DNA of 64,000 nt from the NCBI GenBank assembly GCA_907165065.1, contig OU015532.1, forward strand, positions 37,800,339-37,864,338. The letters run 5' to 3'. The notes under the pieces were generated by a model. The model did no database searches. It worked only from the letters and a program-made list of their open reading frames with translations, and had not been told where the DNA came from. This document shows, piece by piece, positions 1-11,546 of this stretch. Within the stretch, counting starts at the first letter, position 1. Every line of letters starts with the position of its first letter. The position numbers and the translations under genes are program-made. The DNA comes from Caprimulgus europaeus (taxonomy: Eukaryota; Chordata; Aves; Caprimulgiformes; Caprimulgidae).

Positions 1-3000
1 TGAATTTTGCCCTTGCTAAAAAGAAGCAGTATTGTTCCCAGTGTTCTGGCAAGCAGAAAAGCAGTGGAAGGTGAAGTGCTGAAATAAGTATGAGGGCACT
101 CAAATGTGGCCATGGTTTCCAGAGTAGAAAAAATGGGAAGATGGCTGATGAGTGCCTTTGTGCCCCATCAGTAGTAGAACAAGGAGTGTGAAAGGAGCAG
201 GAATCTTCCTGTGGTGGCTGGGGGTGTTTCTAGGACAAGGAGACTGTGGGGCAGGCTCTGAGGACAATGTAGACCTGTCTCTCATTTCTAATCCCTGCTG
301 CTCCCAGCCCTTCTGTAAGCTGTCCCCCTTCTGTTTCGGGGGACAGCTTGGCCTGTGCTGGGCAGCTGGTGAGACTTGGAGGAGTGGTGCTCAGGCTGTG
401 GCTTTCAAGCCTGGCTCCCACTGGAGGAACATTACACAGCCAGCAGCAGGGCTGCACTAGGATGAAGGCTCTGTATCTCAGGCTGCAGCAGAAAGGAGTA
501 CACTGGGATGAACCGAGGCTGATGTCCCAGCCCAGATGTTTGAGCCCCACCTGCTTCCCTCCTTGGCTGTCTCTGAAACTTGTCTCCTGAGCCTTATTTC
601 TCAGGATCTCAGTGGGGATCAGACATTCCAAATCCAGCCAGGCCTGAACTAGAACATCTTTTCCACCCCTCATCCCTGTGATTCCTTCCCATTTAAAATA
701 AACACAAGAGCCACCAGTGCTGCAGCTGGAAATTCAGTGGAGAACACATAATGGGAACAGTTAACTCTGAGTTTTGTCTCCTTTTACCAAGAAACAGAGC
801 AAAAAGGATGTGTTCTGCTGTCAGTTGTGATCCTCAGTGACTGCTAGACCAGTCATATCAGTTCCCAGTACTATCAGTTCCCAGTACTCCCTTCCCTTCT
901 CTAAACTGGGAACAGTTCCCTCTGGCTGCCACATGAAGTGAAATTTAATTCAGCCGCCTTAGAAATGCACTTTCTCCATGGTGAAGAGGAACCATTTTTG
1001 TCATTGGAGTTTCCTAATCAATCTTCTCCTGCAAGTTGTTTAATTCTTTGTTGGGTTTTTTCTTTGCTTGATCGCTGGCTGAGTTTGCTGCACTGGGGGT
1101 GCAGCGTGAGGAAAGCGAGCCCTCCCTCAGGCGCTGGGCTCAGTGCAGCTCAGGGTGGGCTGTGCAAGCTGCTGCCTGAGCCACCGCACCAATGCTGGGA
1201 CAGTTTGTCTGTGCTGATCCCCTTGCTGCACTGACTACAGCTGTGACCACCCTGCAGCTGGTGTGTACACCTACACGTCCTACCTTGCCATCCCAGCCAG
1301 GCAGGAGGATGCGGGTGAAATTCTTGCTCTATTTAGTCTCTGTGTGTTTTGCCATCATCTTCACTCACATGCGCTTTTCTCCTTTCTGGTCTTAAAACTG
1401 ACTTTATGGGTGAGGAGATGGAACAAAGAAACATTTTTCTTAGCAGAAATGGATGGTGGGCTTTCTCCTCACTGATGCACTTTTACTTCTCTTTTTGCAG
1501 GGTTGTGGGGAGTGTTATGTGTACACTTGTCAGATTTGGGAAACAGACTCAGTCTAAATCATTGATCTTGCTTGGATTAAATTTCTGATTGTGCATTTTA
1601 AAACTGTTGGCTTTCAGAAATGTGAGTGGCTAGGAGAATGCTGCCCTTCAGCAGTCGCTGGATTTGTGGCAGAAGCAGCAGTAGAGAGCTGGCTGGAGGC
1701 AGGTGAGACTGAGGGCTAAGAGGGAGCTGGGTGGTTATCGTGCTTGGTTTTTCCTCAGCAACAGACACAGGCAAACCAGTGACACAACATTATAACCTTG
1801 AAATGGCTACAAGGAAGGAAAGAAGTATGGGTAATGCTTGCAGTGGGTCTGCCTTCCGTACTGGCACTGCTCTGGAGATGCTCTGTACACATCCTCCCTC
1901 AGTGTCCAGCATCACCTCTCTTCACCTTTGAAACACCCTACCTATGTCAGGCTGATCATCTGCAATGCTGCTCAATACACTGACACTTCTTCCCCTTCAA
2001 GTCAGCTTAATGACAGCTGCTTGTGTAGATGAAGGCTTGACTAAGCAGGCTTTATAATGTCACCTAGACTGCCTCTGCTGCTGAACATGCTGCTGGGCGG
2101 GAAGCATGTAAATGAAGTTTCAGCAACTCAGGCACAGAGGGACCTCTCTGAGAAATAAGTTGTTTTTTTCAAGATAATTTCTCGGATTTTTGAGGAAAAG
2201 TAGCAAATTGCAGCAGAGACTTGATTCCAACTTGCTGGATTTGCTCAGCCTGGTGTATTAGGCTTGCAAGTTGTTTTCTCCTTTTTTGCCAGCTCTGAAT
2301 AGTTTTAAGCCATCCCCTAGACCAGGCTTACTGGCACAGGCTAGCACAGTGCAGCCCAACTGTGGGCTGAGATATTCAGCTGCCAAGGGAGAGTTTGGTC
2401 CCTTGCTCTTCCTTCCTGCCGTATCTGAGCTTTTCATGGGAACCTTCACCCTCCAGAGTTTTGTGTAGTCTAAATCATTCAAGCTGTGAGAGCTGATGAA
2501 AATAGGCGTTAAAAACGTGACAGATGTAGCTAAGTCTAAAAGCATACCAAGGGGTCTTATGCTTGGGGTTAAATTATGGAGTGAGAAGGTTCAGGCTGGT
2601 TCTTCCATGGCTCCTCTCAATGCTTCAGTGCAGCACATTTAACCTTTTATATTTTAACTGTGTTAAACAGTGTTGTGTTGAGATTTGTTGTGTGGGGTTT
2701 TTTTTTTAACGAGAGGCTACGTGCTCTGATGATAAGGAGAACCAAATGATGTCAAAGTCCTTCTAATTATCCCAAGCTGAAGTGTCACCTCTGCTTTCTG
2801 TCTGAGTAGATGAAAGCAATGTTCAGAGAGACCCACTTAATACCGGAGCATTTTTGAAGGCAATCAGCTGCTCCAAGCTCTTTTCCCCCTAAGCAATCTA
2901 AATGCTAAATAGATCTTTAAAATAATTACCATATCTGAGGAGCCATTTTCCCCACCAACACCTGATGCTCACTAGCAATATTTAACATGTCACACATCAC

Positions 3001-6000
3001 CTCTGGTTACTCTCAACATTTTTTGGCAGGAGTTTGCCAGGTGTATGCAAGTGCCCAGCCTCTGCTGAAGCTCTTAGGGAAGCCTCTTCAGCACAAATCC
3101 TCTGTCCTGAGAGAGAAGGGGTCTCAGGTTTCTGCGAAACTCTTCCTTTTCCCCACTCACAGCTTCATTTTGATCTTGGGAAAAATAAAGAGTATCAGTG
3201 AACAGCACCAGCCTGGCAGCACCCTAAGGCAGGTCCAAATCGGGGATGAGCTCAGCACTGCGTTTGTGAGGGGCAGGGTGGTAGAAGAGCTGGCTTTAAC
3301 TGGTCTTTGCAGCTCCTCTTTCCCATGTCAGACAGAAGAGGACACAGCTGGGTCACTGGTGGCTGCTTGCACAGCCCTTGTCAGGACCAGCAGCTGCCAG
3401 CACTGACATAGCCCCTCTGCCCAGGAACTTCTTTAGCACATGCTGAGCTGTGAACACCACGGGACTGCCGCAGTGCTGTCACAGCAGCTTCCCATTGGGG
3501 AAACCATAGGAGGGGTCTGCTTGCTGCACCTCCCATGGCTGTCAGGAGTCACTCCCACCTTTGTGCCAGTGTGATATATTAATGAAGGAACAGACCCTCT
3601 GGGAAACTGGGATTGCTCAAGGTGGAGCTGTTCTTAGCTCTGCCTGCTAAATGTGCTCTACTTTACACCTCATATGATGATAAAGCTTAATTTGGACAAG
3701 GGATGTATGATTCTAGACTAGTGGTTCAAGAACTTTCCGCCTCTGGAGCAAGGCCTGGAGCCTAAGATTGCTTCAGGAATTACTTTGCATTTTCATTCTG
3801 GAACTGTTTAATTGCAAGTTCATAAACAGCCTTTGGAGCAGTGCCTGGAATGTAGGACCTTCCTGCTGTGCAGATGTCTCAGATGCTACTAGAAAACTGT
3901 ATTACTTTCCCTCTGGTGCAGGTCATCCTTAGATATTCCATACGAAGGATTTCACAAGAGCCTCACTGTAAGACATTCAGTGTTTTGCCCTCTAATCCCT
4001 CCTGCCAGCCCCAGACAAGCCTATACAGCTTGGTGAAATAGAGAAAGCAGTGACTGTTCTTTATTTTTGTGTTTGTTTGCAATGGCTGTCCTCTGAGAAG
4101 GCTTACCAAATCCATGGAAATGGAGGAACACCTTGGTTCTGAGTTCCCTTGGCACTTATTCACAGAGATGGTCCAAAGACAGCATTTCTGGGTAGGTGTT
4201 GGCACAGATCCTGGATTGTGAAGACTGATATGTACATGTTTGAGGTGAATCCAGCTTTGGACAACAGGTGAATAGAGGCTTTTTGGATTCTAGTGTGAGA
4301 TCTAACGATTCAAATCCCATCTACACACTTTGGATCCGTGCTTCTGGACACCATGCATCATCTAGGGTACAACCTGGAAAAGAGCCTGAAATAATCTGAC
4401 TTTGAACTCTGTATTTTGGCTAGGATGCCATACACCCCTCTTCATGCACACTTCTCTAAGTTCTTTTTCAAATGTCTCATTTGAATAATGTGTGCTCCAT
4501 TACCAGAGGGGTTCTTTAGCCTGTGACATACTGCAAACAAGGCTGAAGGTCTTGAGTTAATGGAGTCCATGGGACCCTTTTACGGGTGTGCTGTGCAGGG
4601 TAATGCTATCTATCTAAAGCCTCCAGACACTATGGCCATTAGTAAAACAGGTTACAAAATACCAAAGGGTTTTTTTTGGTGTTGCTCAGAGAAGAAGCAA
4701 GTGCTGCTTTAGAAATTTCCTCTCAATTAGATAATAATAAAACCTGACACAGAGGACCACGAACATGTGTGAGAGGGGCTATTTGGGGGCTCTCCCTCAT
4801 ACCCCAGGGCCCCTACCAGCTGATCTGTTCAATCACATCTTAATCTGACCATATAATCCCATCAAGCTAATGAAAGGGAGCAGACAGGAAAGGCTGGGAG
4901 CCTGCTGTAGTGATGAGTGACCGAGCAGCTCTTCAAATCTGCGAAAGGTTTTAAGAGGATCAATATTCTCTGTGCTCCCATTTCAAATTGGGCTTTATTG
5001 CAGGGTCTGATTCAGATAGTTCATTAAGTGGACTCTGATGGAGTTTCTATAACTGAGTTTATACTCCTAGGGCATAGGATCAAAATAGCAGCAGCAAGCA
5101 ATTGCCAAGGCCCCTGGAACTCATCTGGGGAAGTAATTGCAAGAGTGCTGAAGCATTAGACTTCAAAGAAACACAGACGTGGATAAATCAGTACTATTAA
5201 TTGTATTTAAGTTTACAAAATGTTATCTGCCATGTTAAGAGACACTTTAAAAACCACTCACTGCCATGAAGTAGATATTTCAACTAATTTGTAGTACCAC
5301 TTGCATTTTGGGCAAGTATTTTCTGGGTCTTCATGAAGCCTGTGAGTAAACATCTCCTAAACAGTAACTGTATCAGCCAGAGTTACATCATCCCCAGGGC
5401 TCCCATTCTCATGATGCCTTGCTTCAAACACCAAACTAGTGGAAACAATGAGGAAAATATACAGTGGAGAAAGATGCTGCCTATTGCACCTCCTTAGGTC
5501 TGCATAGACATGTTCATCTTCCCTGCAAAATATCTGTGGAAACTGTTAGTCAAGTAAATAAGAATGAAACCAAAACCCCCCAAAATCTCAGTGTAGACTT
5601 CTTAAGTGGATTTGATCAGATAAAAGTGCCATTAGCCTGTTTCTGTCAGTAGCCAAAAGCAAGTGTCTTGGGGAAAATGTAAGAACAGGGCAATTGCATG
5701 GTGCTGCTCTGCCAAAACGCTCCTGAGGCTCTCAGTAAATTCTCAGACATTGACATCCTGAGCCAGGGTTGGCACCATTGTGTTTAATAACCACTGATGG
5801 ATTTCTCTTTAAAGGGCTTGTCTAATTAAGTAGGAAAAGAGCTATGTTTCCATTCTTAGAGGATCTTCTGCATTAACTAATTAGCGTTACTTGTTGCTAG
5901 ATAGGGTGAGTGCCAACGTTTGAGGGAAGGTAGGAGACAGCAGTTGCAAGTGGACCAAAACCCTTAGCATTAAGCTGCTCAGCTTCTTTTGGGCCAGGAC

Positions 6001-8254
6001 CTGCATTTTACTCTTATATTACTCCAGGAGCCAAAAGAAAGTCTAGTCAAGTCACACAGGTAGTTTTTTCCAATCTGAATTACATGTCAAACACCTCTGA
6101 GGCTGGACCTCCATTCTCCCTACAACTAGATTTAAGTAATGTCTAACTTCTGATGACAGCAAGCCTGGAGGTAGTAATGAATTTTCTACACAAAGAGTTT
6201 AAATTGAGAACTCAGATTTAAGGAGCCTAAAATGTTTTATTTGTGGTGTCTTGGTGGGCAGGAGGAGGTTGATAAAAATTCTACTGGCTGCTTTTCCCCC
6301 ACAGGAGGAATCTGGGGTTCCAAGTGAGATGCCTACCCTTCCTGTAGCTAGCGAGAATGGGGTCTGAGGAGTAAGACAGACAGACAGATGCCAGCATGTT
6401 GAGCAGAGAGCTGTGCAGGTTATGCAATATGCTAACAAGATGATTAGCCCATTAATTATAAGATGGAGGGAAATGCCTATTTTTCCTTGGGAGGTTCCAA
6501 AGGAAGTATTTTCTTCCTGGAGCTATAGCTGACCTGATTGGGGTGCCTTTCTTTCCAGAAACAGAGCAACACAGCTTTTTGGATAATGTAGCCCCCATCC
6601 TGCTCATTTCATGCAGGCTTCAAGTCCTCTGGAATATCCCAGGTGAGCGTCCTCATTGAGATCAACTGCTTGGTTATTCTCATGTGTCTCTTTCTCAGTC
6701 TTTCTGTCTGAAATGGATTCATTTTGTATGAACAATGAGTGCTTTTACTTGGAGATGATTGATAGAGGGAAGGGATAGAGGGTGCACTGAGAGATCACTG
6801 AACAATTAGATGTGTTGTGAACATTTTCATGTTTTTACAACACATGCAATTCTAGGAGGCATTAAATGATTCATCTTTGCTTAAGATTAAGGAGATACCA
6901 TTACCACAGTAAGAAAGATGAGTAGCCTTCATCTAGAGCTGCAGGTGCCCAGAATGATAACTATGTTCAGTCAAAGAAAAAGACAGGAAAAGCTGTGGAG
7001 AGCTGCTAGAATGAGCAGGAAACAAAGCAACCTATTGTACAAGAAGAAACCACCAATCACATTGCTAATTTAGCAAAGCTGAGATGGGGAATGATTGCTT
7101 TCCTGGGAGGTGAGGAGAGAAGTACTTGGAGAAAGACTATAAGAAGATGCTACTAGCACAAAGTGGAGAGCAACTGAAATTAAACTCACTTGGCCCAGAA
7201 TCTATAAGGATACTGATGAGCTGAGAAGTGTGTTCTGGAACAGCCTTAAAAGCCAGGCAAGGAAAGCTGCATTGCTTTGGCACTAGCTAAACTTCTGGAG
7301 ATGATGAGGATGGAAAAGAGACAATTCTGGATTTGAGAAATGCACAAGAGAAGATTTGAATGCTGACTCTGCTTGCTACACTCTGGTTATGTGTCAGTGC
7401 TTCTGCTATAGTCCCCTGCTACAGTGGAATAGATGTACAAGCCAAGAATTCCCTCAGAGATCAAGTTAATGTGTTGACAGAGATTTTTTTTTTTCTTCTC
7501 CCCTCTCATTTCCTTCTGGCTAAGAAACTGGGAGTAGCCATAACTAAAACAAATGTGGAGCAAGGTTTATTTCTAGTCTTACTAGTACTGACTTTCCCCT
7601 TCCCCCTGCAAGTACATCACTACATACTGCATTAGGATGTTTTTGCCTCCCAGTGAGGTTAGCAGGGGTGTTGGGGTGGAGGCAGGGGCAGGGCTGTGAT
7701 TGCTTTTCTCTCTATTGTCATGCATGATCTGATTCTTATCTTCCTCAGGTGTTTTGCAATGTCCTTGAGCATTCTCTATCAGTGCATCGCAGATTTCCGA
7801 GGCCTTTTACCTTTAGATAGAATTTTATTAACAATTTCTTGAGGGCTGGAAAGGCTTGTGGGGTATGGGAGTGTGTGGAGAGGAAGGGGGTGCACCTGGC
7901 TGGCAGGTCTGATGACCTCTCAGGACTAAACCTCTACGACAAGGCATTACTCTCACTGTCCCATGTGAACCTTCATTCATTCAAAGGGAATATCAGATAA
8001 AGGTCAAATCTGAGTGTTCTGCGCCCTGTCTTTGTCACCGGGGTTCAGTTGCACTATCTGTAGCCCGGTGGCTACTGCCGTTGTGTTATGCAAACGCACT
8101 CATGGGTACTTGATAGCCTGCCCTTTGCTGCACTGTCCTGGGTGGCCTGGGGCATGCCCAGTTCAAATGCCTGCATGAAGTTGGTCAGAGTAGGGATTCA
8201 AAGCTGAGGTTTCCCGCTTTTCATGATACGGGGGGATGTTCCAGTAATGAGTTC
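1..8254. other. Non-coding flank beyond the ERH 3' end, no gene recognised
   Basis: I read this stretch on both strands and recognise no conserved protein, RNA gene or large repeat. Open frames are short and have no family resemblance. In human the gene on this side of ERH is GALNT16 on the plus strand, so part of the left end could be its 3' UTR or downstream flank. However, I could not find its C-terminal ricin-like lectin coding sequence here. A 16-bp tandem duplication sits at 857-888. A splice-acceptor-like tract ends at 1500, but the frame that follows stops after 18 codons. Confidence 0.5.
857..888. repeat. Perfect 16-bp tandem duplication
   Basis: The unit ATCAGTTCCCAGTACT occurs twice back to back with no mismatch. 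It lies in non-coding sequence and probably arose by replication slippage. No function is suggested. Confidence 0.8.
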
Positions 8255-8420
8255 AATAGAGTGGTGGATATTTTAGGTTGGAAGAAACCTCCAGAAGTAG
8301 TCTAGTCAAATCCTGCTCAGAGCAGGTCTTCTAACCAGATCAGGTTGCTCAGTGCTGTATTCAGTCAGGTCTTGAACATCTCCAAGGATGGATATTTCCC
8401 ATTCTCTCTGGGCAACAGGT
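8255..8420 (-). repeat. Old CR1 LINE 3' fragment, antisense
   Basis: This reads as the reverse complement of a CR1 3' region. It has the TTGGAAGAAACCTCCAGAAG block, the TTGCTCAGTGC block and the CTTGAACATCTCCAAGGATGG block, ending near CTCTGGGCAAC. It is clearly more diverged than the neighbouring CR1 copies, so it is probably an older insertion. Boundaries are approximate. Confidence 0.7.
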
Positions 8421-8530
8421 TTGGGTTGGGCGTGTGTGAAACACCATCCTCTAGGTAACCAAGAAGGTAGCAATTTCAATTTGTTAGCCTGTTTCCTGCA
8501 CAGTCAATGGGGGGATGCAGAAGCTGTCTG

Positions 8531-8793
8531 AACTGGAACACAGGAGGTTCCGCTTAAATTTGAGAAGGAACTTCTTTACTGTGAGGGTGCCAGAGCACTG
8601 GGACAGGCTGCCCAGGGAGGTTGTGGAGTCTCCTTCTCTGGAGACATTCAAGACCCGCCTGGACGCCTTCCTGTGTGATCTCATGTAGGTGTTCCTGCTC
8701 CAGCAGGGGGGTTGGACTGGATGAGCTTTCGAGGTCCCTTCCAGTCCCTGACATTCTGTGATTCTGTGATTCTGTGATTCTGTGATTCTGTGA
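8531..8793 (+). repeat. CR1 LINE 3' end with five octamer repeats
   Basis: A 5'-truncated CR1 copy. It contains the typical CR1 3' segment (CACTGGGACAGGCTGCCC at about 8596, then GAGTCTCCTTCTCTGGAGAC) and ends in five tandem ATTCTGTG octamers (about 8752-8792). Octamer-type tails are the hallmark of CR1 3' ends. The 39839-40335 and 54055-54273 copies on the minus strand carry nearly the same sequence, so these three belong to one subfamily. Confidence 0.92.
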
Positions 8794-9095
8794 ACAGAAA
8801 TTAAGTAACAGTAGGTTCCAGCCTTGATGTGCTAGAGATCTGGGCCATGCAACTGTCTCACTTAGCCAGTGGTAGAGTCCAGGAACACAGCCCCTAAGTA
8901 CACAGCCCATTTTTTCTGTTCCCCAGCCCTTGTTGACTTACATGGCAGAAATGCAAGGCATGCAGAAGCTGTGTGTATGTCATGACAGCTGATGCCAAGA
9001 TGACGGTGCATAGTAACAGTTTTAGTTGGAAGGACTATGGAGATACTGCGGGGGTTGCAGCAGCACATTGACTAGTGCATGTACAAAATTATTAA

Positions 9096-11546
9096 CAGAA
9101 TCCCTGCTCCTGGGGGACTTCAATCACCCTGATATTTGTTAGAAAAGCAACACAGCCAGGCACACACAGTCCAAGAGGTTCCTGCAATGTGTAGAGGATC
9201 GCTTCCTGACACACGTGGTGGAAGAGCCAACAAGGAGGGGTGTGATTCTGGACCTTGGTCTTACTAACAAGGAAGGGCTGGTTGGGGATGTGAAGGTTGG
9301 GGGCAGCCTGGGTTGCAGCGACCATGAGATGGTGGAGTTCAGGATCTCATGTGGGGGTTATAAGCCAATAAGTAGGGTTGCAACCCTGGACTTTAGGAGA
9401 GCCAACTTCAACCTCTTCAAGGACTTACTTGGGGGTACCCCATGGACTAGAGTGTTGGAAGGTAAGGGGGCACAAGAGAGCTGGTTAATGCTCAAGTACC
9501 GCTTCCTCCAAGCCCAAGACCGGTGCGTCCCTAAGAGAAAGAAATCAGGCAAGAGTGGCAGGAAACCTGCGTGGATGAGCAAGGAGCTCATGGAAAAACT
9601 CAAAGGCAAGAGGAAGGTCCATGAAATGTGGAAAAAGGGTCTAGCCACGCTGGAGGAATACAGGAATGTGGTCAGGGCCTGCAGGGATGCAACTAGGAAG
9701 GCTAAGGCCCACTTTGAACTAAATCTGACAAGGGAGGTTAAAGACAACAAAAAAAGGCTTTTTTAGGCACATCAATAACAAAAGGAAGACCAGGGAAAAC
9801 GTGGGCCCGCTGTTGAACGAGGCGGGTGCCCTGGTAACAGGGGATGCTGGGAAGGCAGAGATACTGAATGCCTTCTGTGCTTCAGTCTTTATGGCTAAAA
9901 GTGCCCCTCAAAAACCCCAGATGATAGAGGGAAAAGAGAGTGTCTGGAGGGAGGAAGACTGCCCCTTGGCTGAGGAAGAACTGGTCAGAGAGAGCCTAAA
10001 CAAAATCAATGTACACAATCCATGGGCCCTGATGGGATGCACCCACGAGTGCTGAAGGAGCTGGAGGAAATGATCGCTAAACTGCTCTCTATCATCTTTG
10101 AAAGGTCCTGGAGAACAGGAGAGGTGCCTGAAGACTGGAGGAAATCAAATGTCACTCCAGTCTTCAAAAAGGGCAAGCAGAAAGATCCAGGCAACTACAG
10201 GCCAGTCAGCCTCACTTCCATCCCTGGGAAGGTGGTGGAACAGCTCATTCTTGATATCATCTCTGACCAATTGGAAGAAGAGAAGGATATCAGGAGTAGT
10301 CAGCATGGCTTCACTAAGGGGCAATCATGCTTGACCAATCTGAAAGCCTTCCATGATGTTATCACCAGCTGGGTAGAGGAGGGGAAAGCAGTGGATGTTG
10401 TCTACCTTGATTTCAGCAAGGCTTTTGATACTGTGTCCCACAGTATCCTTGCAGCAAAGCTTAGAAGGTATGGGATAGATGAGTGGATGGTGAGGTAGAT
10501 TGAGAAATGTCTGACTGGCAGAGCTCAGAAGATTGAGATCAGTGGTGCAGAATCTAGTTGGAGGCCTGTAACTAGCGATGTTCCCCAGGGGTCAGAACTG
10601 GGACCGATCTTGTTTAACATTTCCATCAATGACCTGGATGTAGGGATAGAGTCTGTCCTCAGCAAGTTTGGTGATGATACGAAGTTGGGAGGAGTGGCTG
10701 ACACACCAGAAGGCTGTGCTGCCACTCACTGAGATCTGGACAGGCTGGAGAGTTGGGCAGAAAGGAGCCTGATGTGGTTCAGTAAGAGCAAGTGCAGAGT
10801 CCTTCACCTGGGGATGAATAACCGCATGCACGAGTACAGGTTGGGGTTGACCTGCTGGAAAGGAGCTCTGTGGAAAAGGACCTGGGTGTGCTGGTGGACA
10901 GCAGGTTGGCCATGAGCCAGCAGTGTGTCCTTGTGGCCAAGAAGGCCAACAGTATCCTGGGGTGCATTAAAAAGAACATGGCCAGCAGGTTGAGGAGGTT
11001 CTCCTCCCCCTCTGCTCTGCCCTGGTGAGGCCACATCTGGAATACTGTGCCCAGTTCTGGGCTTCTCAGTTCAAGAGAAACAGGGAGCTTCTGGAGAGAG
11101 TCCAGTGGAGGCCACAAAGATGATGAGGGGCCTGGAGCATCTCCCATATGAGGAAGAGCTGAGAGAGCTGGGACTCTTCAGCCTGGAGAAGTGAAGACTG
11201 AGAGGGGATCTTACCAATGTCTATAAATACCTGAAGTGCAGGGGCCAAATGGTGGGGCCGGGCTCTTTTTGGTGGTGCCCAGTGACAGGACAAGGGGCAA
11301 TGGGCAAAAACTGGAACACCCAAAGTTCCATGCAAACTTAAGGAAAAATTTATTTACTGTGAGGGTGTCGGAGCCCTGGGACAGGCTGCCCAGAGAGGTT
11401 GTGGAGTCTCCATCTCTGGAGATGTTCAAAACCCACCTGGATGCCGTCCTGTGCAACCTGGTGTAGGGAACCTGCTTTGGCAGGGGGATTTGACTGGATG
11501 ATCTCCTGAGGTCCCTTCCAGCCCCTGTGATTCTGTGAATCTGTAA
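9096..11546 (+). mobile_element. 5'-truncated CR1 LINE with endonuclease and reverse transcriptase remnants
   Basis: A 2.45 kb CR1 non-LTR retrotransposon copy that starts inside the endonuclease domain. It reads GDFNHPDIC near 9114-9139, where the next codon is TAG instead of the usual Trp, and SDHEMVEF near 9321-9344. An open stretch at 9215-9766 covers the endonuclease end and linker. The reverse transcriptase follows: FKKGKQKDPGNYRPVSLTS (about 10160-10220), motif A YLDFSKAFDTVSH (10403-10441), motif B VPQGS (about 10579) and motif C FGDDTK (10667-10684), where most CR1 copies read FADDTK. The RT frame stops at 10496-10498 and again near 10730. The tail at 11236-11546 is the CR1 3' region ending in GTGATTCTGTGAATCTG. 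The element is dead: it lacks ORF1 and the 5' end and carries several stops and frame changes. It lies about 300 bp after another CR1 in the same orientation. Confidence 0.93.

Noticed and set aside
1492-1560. Exon-like stretch after a CTCTTTTTGCAG acceptor
   Set aside because: The frame reads 18 codons and stops, does not resemble GALNT16 or another neighbour, and no donor or polyadenylation support is visible.
8554-8910. Antisense open frame with repeated HRITESQN-like residues
   Set aside because: It is the reverse reading of the CR1 tail; the repeated residues come from the octamer repeats.
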